The notes under the pieces: model-generated | Seen by the model: the letters and a program-made list of their open reading frames with translations, nothing else | What the model was told of the DNA's origin: nothing | The model's database searches: none | Part shown: piece by piece, positions 43,988-52,462 of the stretch | Numbering within the stretch: position 1 is the stretch's first letter | Layout of the letters: each line of letters opens with the position of its first letter | Position numbers and translations under genes: made by a program | Assembly: GCA_001940645.1 (NCBI GenBank) | Contig: MDVS01000113.1 | Location: forward strand, 1-62,120 | Direction: 5' to 3' | DNA length: 62,120 nt | Source: Candidatus Heimdallarchaeota archaeon LC_3 | Lineage (GTDB): Archaea; Asgardarchaeota; Heimdallarchaeia; Hodarchaeales; LC-3

Positions 43988-44932
43988 TTAATTACTAAAG
44001 AAATTCTGAAAATTTTTGTAATACATCTTATCTAAAACCTCTTTTGGCAAATTTAAGCCAGTAAAATTAACTCCAAACGGTGAATCCTCATCAGGAAAAG
44101 GTAAAGACGTTTCTATATCAGTTTCCCAAAAAACTCTATGTGACCAAAACCTTGAAGCATAATACTCAGGGTTTATTGGTTCTTCAGTGACATGAAGATC
44201 TGTTCCAAAGATTATCCTATCTTGGTATTTCTTTATAAATTCAGTAGTTTCTCTATTATCTTTGCTTAATTCTCTAATCATCCATCGTGTTGAGCCAGTG
44301 TTAATGTATAAATCTTGATAATCCTCCAATATTTTTGCTAAATTTTTTAAATTCTCTGGCCAACACATAAAATGAGTGGTAAAGAATTTTATCCCTGAAA
44401 ATCTTTTGTGTATTTCTAAAAATTTATTTATATGGTCAATTTTTCTTCCATACTTTTCTGAATCTTGATACTGGAATAAATACCAGAAATCAGGATCAGC
44501 TATATGAGCACTTACTGTATAATTATAATCTTCCAATCTTGAAAAAACTGGTTCAAGTTTTTCATCAAGTAAATTGAAAGGACCTTTTAATTCGTTAAAA
44601 TCAAGAAATCTTGGTGCTAACCACAGTTTGATAACTTTTACTCCATCTGAATACGCTTGATCAATCTGTTTTACTAATTCTGACGTATTATATTCTCCTA
44701 CGTTTTTTGTAGTTAAAAATTGAGCAATTATAATTCTATCCCGGTATTCTTCTGGAATTTTTGGTATCATTTCGGGAAGCATCATTGAAACGACTGAATA
44801 ATTTGAGAAATAAGTTTCTGCCCAGTTGAAGAAAAAAGAAATTAGTTCTTCATTCCAAAAATGGAGATGGGTATCAATTACTGGGTTGGACCATTCTTTA
44901 AGCCCATTTAAAGGATCTTGAAGAGAATACAT
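43988..44932 (-). CDS. Amidohydrolase-2 family metal-dependent hydrolase
   Basis: 314 residues, TIM barrel. IDTHLHFW near 19-26 is the HxH metal motif; SAHIADPDFW, KFFTTHFMCWPENLK and IFGTDLHVTEE supply the later His and Asp ligands. Members of this family decarboxylate or hydrolyse carboxylic acids and lactones; the substrate cannot be told. Divergent from the cupin gene, sharing a ~150-bp promoter region. Confidence 0.8.
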   Translation of the reverse strand: MYSLQDPLNGLKEWSNPVIDTHLHFWNEELISFFFNWAETYFSNYSVVSMMLPEMIPKIPEEYRDRIIIAQFLTTKNVGEYNTSELVKQIDQAYSDGVKVIKLWLAPRFLDFNELKGPFNLLDEKLEPVFSRLEDYNYTVSAHIADPDFWYLFQYQDSEKYGRKIDHINKFLEIHKRFSGIKFFTTHFMCWPENLKNLAKILEDYQDLYINTGSTRWMIRELSKDNRETTEFIKKYQDRIIFGTDLHVTEEPINPEYYASRFWSHRVFWETDIETSLPFPDEDSPFGVNFTGLNLPKEVLDKMYYKNFQNFFSN

Positions 44933-45083
44933 TAGTTAATTTAGCTTCTGAAATCTCTAAAATAAAAAGTCGAGTGTATTAACATATAAACAATAATTTT
45001 TAGATGCTTGTGATTTTATAATTTCTTTTTATTTTAAGAAAATTATCTAAATTTTAGTATTATATCTATGGAAAAGAATTTTT

Positions 45084-45446
45084 ATGGTCAATAAGATAAA
45101 TTTGAGTAATAAATTCTCTTTATTTAGGGATTTATGGAGTCCAAAAATAATTGCTGATTTAAATGATTCTCATGTTAAATTAGCGAAAGTGAAAGGAGAA
45201 TTTGTTTGGCATAAGCATGATGATGAAGATGAATTATTTCTTGTGGTTAAAGGTAAATTGAAAATTGAATTACGGGATAAGGAACTCTTTCTTTATGAAG
45301 GAGAAATCGTAGTTATTCCTAAAGGTGTTGAACATAAACCTGTTGCAGATTCAGAGGTGCAAATTCTTCTAATTGAAACTAAAGGAACAGTTAACACTGG
45401 AGATGTAACAGATGAAAAAACAAAAAAAGGAGAAGAATTTATTTAG
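45084..45446 (+). CDS. Cupin-domain protein
   Basis: 120 residues, single cupin. FVWHKHDDEDELFLVVKGKL holds the HxH and Glu ligands, and VIPKGVEHKPVADSE the last His, so a metal site is intact. The C-terminal tail is Lys/Glu-rich. Small cupins of this form are isomerases, dioxygenases or metal-binding sensors; no choice is possible here. Its end is four bases from the convergent CBS gene. Confidence 0.85.
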   Translation: MVNKINLSNKFSLFRDLWSPKIIADLNDSHVKLAKVKGEFVWHKHDDEDELFLVVKGKLKIELRDKELFLYEGEIVVIPKGVEHKPVADSEVQILLIETKGTVNTGDVTDEKTKKGEEFI

Positions 45447-45450
45447 TTTT

Positions 45451-46017
45451 TTATTTATCAGGAACTATTTTTCCAAAACTTGGATAAAAATCTACAATGT
45501 AATTTAGTAAATCTCTATAGGTAATTAATTTCTGAAATCCGGTATCAATTATTACATGGTAATCATTTACAACTGATAAATTTAAAGCTTGAATAACAGT
45601 ACAATCATCAGACAATCGGATATAATATTTTGACATGAAATTTTTAATCGGTTGATCTAAATCAGGATCTTGATTACAAAATACATTTTTAAGAATTTCT
45701 TGATCAGAAAACACCCCTACTATTTCTCCTGTTTCATCTTCGATCATAATTGAGCTAATTTCAAGATCATGCATAATTTCAAGAGTTCTTCTTGTAGTTA
45801 ATTCTTCGAAGACACGATATACGTTCGTTGTTTCAATTTTCGTCAGTGGATCCAATAGTGCTCCTTTTTCTAATGAACTTGAAGTTACAGCATGAATTTC
45901 TTTACCAATATATGTCAAATCTGAATTGCAATATTCACATGTTTCTATTCCACTAATATTTTTTTTTCCACATGCTGGACAAAAAAGAAAATCCTTATTA
46001 TTCGAATTTGAAGTCAA
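45451..46017 (-). CDS. Zinc-ribbon plus paired CBS-domain protein
   Basis: 188 residues. A zinc ribbon with CPAC (13-16) and CEYC (27-30) precedes two CBS motifs (~65-180): TTRRTLEIMHDLEISSIMIE with GEIVGVFSDQEIL, and PIKNFMSKYYIRLSDDCTVI with a shorter second half. CBS pairs bind adenosine nucleotides and act as sensors. It starts 32 bp after another CBS protein, so the two are probably co-expressed and may associate. Confidence 0.8.
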   Translation of the reverse strand: MTSNSNNKDFLFCPACGKKNISGIETCEYCNSDLTYIGKEIHAVTSSSLEKGALLDPLTKIETTNVYRVFEELTTRRTLEIMHDLEISSIMIEDETGEIVGVFSDQEILKNVFCNQDPDLDQPIKNFMSKYYIRLSDDCTVIQALNLSVVNDYHVIIDTGFQKLITYRDLLNYIVDFYPSFGKIVPDK

Positions 46018-46049
46018 TTTTTAATTCCACCACAATCTATTTTGTGATA

Positions 46050-46598
46050 TTAGGCTCCCTCAATCTTATCCTTAGATAAATTTGGAGTTGGGCTCACATT
46101 ATATGCTGATTCTGGAAAATATTCCAAAGTATATTTAATGATATCACTTAGAGAAATTACTCCTCTGATTATCTTACTCTCTTTTTTAATAATAGGGACG
46201 TGTCGATATTTATTTTTATAAATTGTTTTAATTACATCGCTTATAGAAGAATAGCAGTAGAGAGAAGTTGGATTAAGAGTCATAAATTCTGTTATGGGCT
46301 TATGACAAATTTCAATTTCATTATCAGTAAGTAATGGCATAATATCTAAAGATGTGAATATCCCTATTGGTTGATTTTCATTATTTATTATTATTACGTA
46401 ATCTGTATTGTTTTTTCTCATTGTCTGTATTGCTTCATTTACGTTTACTTCTGAAAATAGCACTACTGCCTTTTTGGTTTCTAGATGAGCCTTGTTACAA
46501 ACATTACAAATACTACAAATTTGTTCTTTAGCAAAAAGAGAGCCGAGGTCGAAAACGCTATCTATTTCATTAGGAATATTTTCTAACACCATTTTCAT
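46050..46598 (-). CDS. CBS-pair protein with an N-terminal Cys motif
   Basis: 182 residues from ATG 46598, or 180 from an in-frame ATG two codons later. The N-terminus has QICSICNVCNKAH, a C-x2-C-x2-C that may bind metal; then two CBS repeats, VNVNEAIQTMRKNNTDYVII with QPIGIFTSLDIM, and PITEFMTLNPTSLYCYSSIS with RHVPIIKKES and GVISLSDIIK. First of two tandem CBS genes. Confidence 0.8.
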   Translation of the reverse strand: MKMVLENIPNEIDSVFDLGSLFAKEQICSICNVCNKAHLETKKAVVLFSEVNVNEAIQTMRKNNTDYVIIINNENQPIGIFTSLDIMPLLTDNEIEICHKPITEFMTLNPTSLYCYSSISDVIKTIYKNKYRHVPIIKKESKIIRGVISLSDIIKYTLEYFPESAYNVSPTPNLSKDKIEGA

Positions 46599-46601
46599 CA
46601 A

Positions 46602-47072
46602 CTTAGCAATTCTGCAAAATTTATTACTGATTCATCTTTTCAAAATTATTATTCAAGTTATGATATTTTAAAATATTCTTACTGATTTTTAAACTCCTTT
46701 TTTTTATTATGAATTATTGAACATTGATGTTAATGTTTCTAAAAAATCCTAAATTGAGCAAAAAATATTATAAAAACGAATTGAGTAAAATTATCATCGA
46801 TTTATGGTTTATTTAATTTAGTAAAAATGATTCATTAAGTATTAGACAGAAAAACATTAACTTTTTACTCAATAATCTCTTTTAATAATCATAGTATGCT
46901 TACGAATTCTTTTTATAAAAAAGAGATAAAAGAATAATCTAATATAGATAATTGTTTGCGCAAATATAACCTTTCCTAAAAATTTCAACAAAAAAATCTC
47001 TCTATTCGATGATTTAAGATAAAAATCTATTATTAAAATCTCATTAACATATTTCTGGCTGGTTAAAACATC
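46602..47072. other. Divergent intergenic region, nothing recognised
   Basis: About 470 bp, A/T-rich, between the CBS gene and the aminotransferase gene. Several TATA-like stretches, no open frame, no clear repeat. Confidence 0.5.
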
Positions 47073-48464
47073 TTGTCAAGAAAGCGATCATCTCAGCAAA
47101 GTTCTGTAGATATTAAATCTAGTAAACATCCAAAACACGATAATGGAATAGTCCATAGTCTAAATATGAGCGTTAGAAAACTTGGAATCTCATCTACACT
47201 CAAAATTAATGAAAAAAGTAATCTGTTGATAGACCAAGGTCACAAAATATATAAATTAGGACTTGGACAATCACCATTTCCAGTGTACCCATCTGTGGTA
47301 CAAGCTTTAAAAGATAATGCTCATCAAAAAAATTATTTGCCAGTTAAAGGCTTACCTGCTTTACGTGAAGCTGTGGCAAGATTTCACCAAATTCAGGATG
47401 ACGTCGATATTGATCCAGAAAATGTAATTATCGGACCTGGTTCAAAAGAATTACTATTCTTATTACAATTAACTTATTACGGGGAGATTATTGTTCCTTC
47501 ACCAGCATGGGTAACTTACATCCCTCAGGCTAATATAATAGGAAGAACTATTCAAATTGTTCATACAACTTTTACTGAAAATTGGAGAATTTACCCCGAT
47601 GCTTTGAAAGAAATTCTTGAAAATGAAGAAGATGTTGATAGACCAAGATTATTGATGTTAAACTATCCAGGAAATCCTGATGGGGGAACCTATTCTGAAT
47701 CTGAATTACGAGAAATTGCTTTAGTTGCTAAAGATTATGGTATTCTTATCTTATCTGATGAGATATATGGAAAATTAAATCATAAAAACGAACATGTATC
47801 AATAGCAAAATTCTATCCAGAAGGTACAATAATAAGCTCTGGTTTATCAAAATGGGCAGGAGCAGGTGGATGGAGATTAGGTACATTTTCATTTCCTCAT
47901 GAATTGAAATGGTTAATGAATGGTATAGCAAGTGTTGCTAGTGAAACTTACACTAGTGTATCAGCACCAATTCAATACGCTGCTGTAAAGGCATTTGAAT
48001 TTGATGAGAATATAGAATTATACGTTAGACATTGTCAAAGAATCTTGTCAAGTATAGGACAACAATCAGCAAATACCCTCAAAATTGCTGGTATAAGAGT
48101 TCAAGATCCTCAGGGAGCATTTTATTTGTTTCCAGATTTTTCTGATTTTTATGATCGGTTTGTGGAAAAAAGAATTCGTTCTAGTTCAGTTATGGTAGAT
48201 CGATTACTAAAAGAAACTGGGGTAGCTTGTTTACCAGGAGTTAACTTCGGACGTCCATCAATTGAATTGACAGCACGATTAGCATATGTTAATTTTGATG
48301 GTGCGAAAGCATTAGAAGCAAGTAATGAAATTGGATTAAATAAAAAATTACCAAATGATTTTGGTGATACTTATGCTCCAGAAACATTGACAGCAATGAG
48401 AAAAATATCTCAGTGGATTATAGAGGAAATCAAATCTAAAGTAAAATATGAACCATTATCCTAA
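47073..48464 (+). CDS. PLP-dependent aminotransferase, class I/II
   Basis: 463 residues from TTG 47073. The first ~30 residues are basic and Ser-rich and could be non-coding; ATG 47166 would begin at MSVRKLGISSTLKINE. Fold type I motifs: YKLGLGQSPFPVYPSVV, NYPGNPDGGTYSESEL, LSDEIYGKLNH and the PLP Lys in SSGLSKWAGAGGWRLG. The LGLGQSPFPV form belongs to a subgroup distinct from the aminotransferase in the aro cluster (16843). The substrate is not evident. Its end overlaps the convergent DUF4395 gene by four bases. Confidence 0.85.
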   Translation: MSRKRSSQQSSVDIKSSKHPKHDNGIVHSLNMSVRKLGISSTLKINEKSNLLIDQGHKIYKLGLGQSPFPVYPSVVQALKDNAHQKNYLPVKGLPALREAVARFHQIQDDVDIDPENVIIGPGSKELLFLLQLTYYGEIIVPSPAWVTYIPQANIIGRTIQIVHTTFTENWRIYPDALKEILENEEDVDRPRLLMLNYPGNPDGGTYSESELREIALVAKDYGILILSDEIYGKLNHKNEHVSIAKFYPEGTIISSGLSKWAGAGGWRLGTFSFPHELKWLMNGIASVASETYTSVSAPIQYAAVKAFEFDENIELYVRHCQRILSSIGQQSANTLKIAGIRVQDPQGAFYLFPDFSDFYDRFVEKRIRSSSVMVDRLLKETGVACLPGVNFGRPSIELTARLAYVNFDGAKALEASNEIGLNKKLPNDFGDTYAPETLTAMRKISQWIIEEIKSKVKYEPLS

Positions 48465-48958
48465 CGAGTATTTTGTTTTATAAATTTTATAGGATTTTCA
48501 AAATTTGGTTGTTTTTTTACTCCAATTCTTATTAATAAATCAAAAACTTCACATCCAACACAATAATCATAGAAAGCTTGCAAGAAACTTGCTACAAGAA
48601 GAAATATATTCATAACAACGAATAATTCCTGAAAAATAATTACAAACTTCGTTAAAACCATTAATCCAGTAATAATTATTCCGATCAAAATTGCAAACCT
48701 TTTTGGAGGAGAAAAGGACTGCTTAGTTTTATTTTTTAATAATTTATTATTAATTAATCCATGAAAACGAACATTAGGGGACAATTTTGGATGTATATAT
48801 CGTAAAATAAAGTCAAAAAATAGTAAAAGTAAAACCCAACTAACATTGATTCTTAATGATCCAGTTTCAGATAAAAAAATTAGTAATGATAAAACAAAAG
48901 TTGTTATTGAAACAGAACGTACAACATTCGAATCTATATATTTTGGATAACTTATCAT
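48461..48958 (-). CDS. DUF4395-family membrane protein
   Basis: 165 residues with about four membrane helices. An early Asp/Arg segment (IDSNVVRSVSITTFVLSLL), FDFILRYIHPKLSPN, and a late YDYCVGCEVFDLLIR with two Cys are typical of DUF4395. The family is often found with thioredoxin-like or sulfur-transfer proteins, none of which is adjacent here. Function unknown. Confidence 0.75.
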   Translation of the reverse strand: MISYPKYIDSNVVRSVSITTFVLSLLIFLSETGSLRINVSWVLLLLFFDFILRYIHPKLSPNVRFHGLINNKLLKNKTKQSFSPPKRFAILIGIIITGLMVLTKFVIIFQELFVVMNIFLLVASFLQAFYDYCVGCEVFDLLIRIGVKKQPNFENPIKFIKQNTR

Positions 48959-49036
48959 TCTAGAAAAACCTTATTTCACTCCCCAAAAAAACTGGCTTTA
49001 ATATATTAACTATCATTCAATTTAGATTTATAAAAT

Positions 49037-49957
49037 TTAGATTTCTATTTTAGAGCCACTTAAATTTTTGGTTATTAAATTTTTTAAATCCATTTTAAAA
49101 TTATCAAACCAGTTATTATTTAAATCTTCTATTTTTACTATTTTAGATATTTCTTGATTCAAAAAGCTTAAAATAACATTCCTTTTTTCAAACATAAAAT
49201 AATTGTCACGATCAAAAAACATCATTAATAAACAGGGCTCTTTTCCTTCTTTCCTAGGATCTGTAACATTCTCTGAATTTAATCTAAATGAATAAACCAT
49301 CATTGATTTTTCAGGTTTATCTAAGACAGGAAGTGGTCCAAAAAATCCTTCTTGATAAAAGTTATTTTGAAAAACACCTATATATGTAAACATCGTTAAT
49401 TTCTGTATGTAATCAGATACTTTATCTTGTAAAAATGATATTTCATCTTTGAAAAGGATTTCTCCTCCAATTTGTCCATATTTAGATATTGATAATTGCA
49501 ATTCATTGAGTAAAGTTTCAACTGGTTTATCGACAAGTACTTTTGCTGATTCTTGTTTTGTTACATCCGTTAGAACTTCAACGAATTTATTTATACTTCC
49601 ATCTTTTTCTAAAATAGGAATAATCTGGATTTCTAAAAAAAATTCTTTAGAATTTTTATTTAAAGTTTTTCTGAATATTTTATGGGGACTTTTATCTAGT
49701 AGACTAATTATAGCAGGACAGTCTTTGCAAATCTTTTCTCCTTCGTCTGGTAAATGTTCCCACCTATTAAAACAATTACGTAATTTGAAACTTCCAGTTA
49801 ATTCTTTAGCCTTTTCATTTTCATAAAGTACCGCCCTATCGATATTTTGAACTGATATTCCAAAAGGAAGGGAATTTAAAATCACTTCAAAATTTTTGAA
49901 TTCAGAAAGATTCTCAATTATTTTACCAGATAAAGCAATATCGATTTGGTCATTCAT
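49037..49957 (-). CDS. PAS-domain protein with an unrecognised C-terminal domain
   Basis: 306 residues. Residues ~20-140 are a PAS domain (LNSLPFGISVQNIDRAVLYE, then PHKIFRKTLNKNSKEFFLEI and FVEVLTDVTKQE) carrying NCFNRW and KICKDCP, a Cys trio seen in PAS domains of anaerobes that may bind a metal or cluster. The C-terminus (~175-300) is alpha/beta with FTYIGVFQNNFYQEGFFGPL and GKEPCLLMMFFDRDNYFMFE; it might be a longin-like or sensory fold. No kinase or output motif is seen. Upstream lies a small winged-helix gene. Confidence 0.6.
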   Translation of the reverse strand: MNDQIDIALSGKIIENLSEFKNFEVILNSLPFGISVQNIDRAVLYENEKAKELTGSFKLRNCFNRWEHLPDEGEKICKDCPAIISLLDKSPHKIFRKTLNKNSKEFFLEIQIIPILEKDGSINKFVEVLTDVTKQESAKVLVDKPVETLLNELQLSISKYGQIGGEILFKDEISFLQDKVSDYIQKLTMFTYIGVFQNNFYQEGFFGPLPVLDKPEKSMMVYSFRLNSENVTDPRKEGKEPCLLMMFFDRDNYFMFEKRNVILSFLNQEISKIVKIEDLNNNWFDNFKMDLKNLITKNLSGSKIEI

Positions 49958-50103
49958 TGTGTTATCACATTAGTTTTTTTTCAGTCGGTTGAATTTATAT
50001 ATACTCAGTTTTAAATAAGACTTGTTATAAGAGTCTAATGACCATAGAGTCAAAAGAAAGAAAACGAGTAGATTAAAAAATAGTTATATTTCATTTCTAG
50101 AAC

Positions 50104-50334
50104 TCATTTTGCTTTATAATAAAAGCTTCTTAGATCATTGAAGTCATATAATTTGTCAATTAAGTCCATATTCACTAATATCTTAAGTGATGATCTTATT
50201 GATCTTGATGTATAAGTAGTTTTTCTTTCTAAATCATTAATTTTAAACGATCTTTCTTTAAGTAAAGAATAAACTTTTTGAGTACAAGGTGGTAAAACAC
50301 CAAGTTGTAAATCAATGTTGATTTGCTTTTCCAA
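50104..50334 (-). CDS. Small winged-helix DNA-binding protein
   Basis: 76 residues from TTG 50334. Almost all of it is one MarR/TrmB-like helix-turn-helix: LPPCTQKVYSLLKERSFKIN, DLERKTTYTSRSIRSSLKIL and the wing DLIDKLYDFNDLRSFYY. Archaeal regulators of this size act as dimers. The direct neighbour downstream is the PAS protein, which could feed a signal to it, a guess from position. Confidence 0.65.
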   Translation of the reverse strand: MEKQINIDLQLGVLPPCTQKVYSLLKERSFKINDLERKTTYTSRSIRSSLKILVNMDLIDKLYDFNDLRSFYYKAK

Positions 50335-50638
50335 TTTTAAAAAACCCCTACAAGTGTTATCTTTAAATAAAACTGTTGTTAAGTTTACTAATCTTAAAAA
50401 TTCCTAAGTGTAATTATAAATCTTCTTACGAACTTTAAAACGTGTATATGATGAATTTTTCTTAACTTTATATTATATTTAAAAGTATAATAAAATTATT
50501 CGTTAAAAAAAAACAGAATTTTTACACTAGATATTCGCAATAATGTGGAGTATTGAGCTAAATCTTCAATTATTATAACCAGAAAAAAATAGAAAACGAA
50601 ACTCAAAAAAGGGTAAAAAGAGAATTTTGAGAATGTTT
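50335..50638. other. Intergenic stretch, nothing recognised
   Basis: About 300 bp downstream of the aminotransferase operon end and upstream of the winged-helix gene. A/T-rich, no open frame or clear hairpin. Confidence 0.45.
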
Positions 50639-51976
50639 TCACTGTCCTTCATAAAATTTCTCTGCTTTTGACAAAGCATTACCAATAATAGTTATTCCTT
50701 CATCAATTTGTTCTTTAGTGATTATTAATGGAGGAGTACAGAAAATCCAATTCCATCGAACGAAAGTACTTAAGCCATCTGCTTTCAATGACTTAGCTAC
50801 TTCTTGCATGGGTTCTGTCAATGGACTATTGAATGGACTCATAGGTATTCGAGATTTTCGGTCATATACCAAGTCTATAACATAGAAAAGTCCAGTACCT
50901 CTAATTTCTCCTACACATTGATATTTTTCTTTTAACTTCATTAATTGGCCATCGAGATATTCTCCCATTTCCTTCGCACGATCAATTAGGTTATCTTTTT
51001 GATAAACTTCTATAGTAGCTATAGCTGCTACACATGCCAATGCATGAGAACTATATGTTAATCCAGCCCAGAGTGTATTCTTTTCAAAATGATCGGAAAT
51101 TTCTTCTGAGACAACAACTGCTCCTAAAGGTATATACCCAGATGTTAATCCTTTAGCTAATACCATAATATCCGGTTTTACTTGAGGGTAATGATTTATT
51201 CCGAACCATTTGCCTGTTCGTCCAAATCCACTCATAACTTCATCAATAATCAATAATATGTCATATTTATTACATATTTCTTGAATACGATCCCAAAATA
51301 CTTTACCGCCTTGATAAATACCACTGGATCCGCTGTAACCTTCCAGTAATATAGCAGCTACATAATTAGGTCCTTCAAACAGGATAGTCTGCTCAATAAG
51401 ATCAGCTGACGCTAAATCCCCATCTTCTGGAGTTTTATTACGATAAATAGGACTTCGATAAGGATCAGGACCATGAATACGTACAATCCAAGGTAAGCCT
51501 GGTTCATTTGCTAATCTACGTGGGTCTCCCCCAGCAGTCATTGCACCAAAGGTAGCTCCATGATAAGATCTATATCTTGTTATAATCTTCTGACGTCCAG
51601 TAAATAGACGCGCCATTTTCATAGCATTTTCTACTGCATCTGCACCAGCAGTAGTAAAAAAACTCTTTTTTAAATTCTTAGGTGTGATCTCCTGAATCAA
51701 TTTACCTAATTTTCCTCTTGCTTCAGTTGCTATACTAGGATAAGCGTAGCACATTTTGTCTACTTGATCTTTTATAGCATTGATTACCTGCTTATTACCA
51801 TGTCCTATGTTTACATTCATTAACTGAGATGACCAATCAAGATATCGCTTTCCTGAGCCATCAAAAAAGTATACACCTTCAGCAGAAGCCATACTCATAG
51901 GATCCCAGTTTATTTGGGGTAACCAGCTTGCTAATGTGTATTCTTTGCTTATTTTTACTATATCTTCATGATTCAT
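50639..51976 (-). CDS. Class III (omega) aminotransferase, probably beta-alanine:2-oxoacid
   Basis: 445 residues, fold type I subgroup III. AGADAVENAMKMARLFTGRQ, YRSYHGATFGAMTAGGDPRR, LLIIDEVMSGFGRTGKWFG and the PLP Lys in VLAKGLTSGYIPLGAVVVS are clear. Residues LTYSSHALACVAAIATIEVY match the omega-amino-acid type. With dihydropyrimidinase, beta-ureidopropionase and a semialdehyde dehydrogenase upstream, it likely converts beta-alanine (or 3-aminoisobutyrate) to the semialdehyde. Last gene of the pyrimidine cluster. Confidence 0.87.
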   Translation of the reverse strand: MNHEDIVKISKEYTLASWLPQINWDPMSMASAEGVYFFDGSGKRYLDWSSQLMNVNIGHGNKQVINAIKDQVDKMCYAYPSIATEARGKLGKLIQEITPKNLKKSFFTTAGADAVENAMKMARLFTGRQKIITRYRSYHGATFGAMTAGGDPRRLANEPGLPWIVRIHGPDPYRSPIYRNKTPEDGDLASADLIEQTILFEGPNYVAAILLEGYSGSSGIYQGGKVFWDRIQEICNKYDILLIIDEVMSGFGRTGKWFGINHYPQVKPDIMVLAKGLTSGYIPLGAVVVSEEISDHFEKNTLWAGLTYSSHALACVAAIATIEVYQKDNLIDRAKEMGEYLDGQLMKLKEKYQCVGEIRGTGLFYVIDLVYDRKSRIPMSPFNSPLTEPMQEVAKSLKADGLSTFVRWNWIFCTPPLIITKEQIDEGITIIGNALSKAEKFYEGQ

Positions 51977-52000
51977 GATTAATTTTTCTCCTAAAGATGA

Positions 52001-52405
52001 TTATTCTAATTTATTTAGGTTATTATGCTCTTCATAACATTTTTTAAACACTCGACGCGTTTCTAGAACGTTAATTTTTGGACCAGCATCTATGTAAAAT
52101 TTAGTTAACGTCTTTTCTATAGTATTGATTGATTCAATTGAATAATCATCAAAGTTGATAGAATAATTTTCTTCATTAAGATCCTCAATTGGTTCTAATG
52201 TCATCTCTGTAATGTTTTCTCTACGAGATCGCTCTATTTTCTTTTTTCTTTTATTAGCTTTTTTTGAACGTTCTAACAACTCTTGAGAATGATGTCCTTC
52301 TAATTTTGGAACTGCTTCCTCATAATATTTTGAAAGTTTTCCTTCTAGTTTGATAGCAAAAGATAATACTGCACCGAATTGTTTTAATGACAACTTTTTT
52401 CTCAC
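52001..52405 (-). CDS. Small helical protein of the pyrimidine cluster, unknown function
   Basis: 134 residues, nearly all helical: FGAVLSFAIKLEGKLSKYYE, RRENITEMTLEPIEDL, TIEKTLTKFYIDAGPKIN. Two Glu-rich helix pairs recall a ferritin-like or four-helix bundle, but no complete iron-site motif is seen. It starts at GTG 52405, close to a GGAG, or at a TTG four codons later. It lies between the dehydrogenase and the aminotransferase in the same direction, so it is co-transcribed and probably serves the pathway. Confidence 0.55.
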   Translation of the reverse strand: MRKKLSLKQFGAVLSFAIKLEGKLSKYYEEAVPKLEGHHSQELLERSKKANKRKKKIERSRRENITEMTLEPIEDLNEENYSINFDDYSIESINTIEKTLTKFYIDAGPKINVLETRRVFKKCYEEHNNLNKLE

Positions 52406-52462
52406 TCCTTTATTGTTTCATTTAGAAGAAATAGAATATTGAATGTTTACTCAAATTCTTTG

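Noticed and set aside
49988..50100. Short repeated GACTC/GAGTC elements upstream of the PAS gene as an operator
   Set aside because: Spacing is irregular and the words are short enough to arise by chance.
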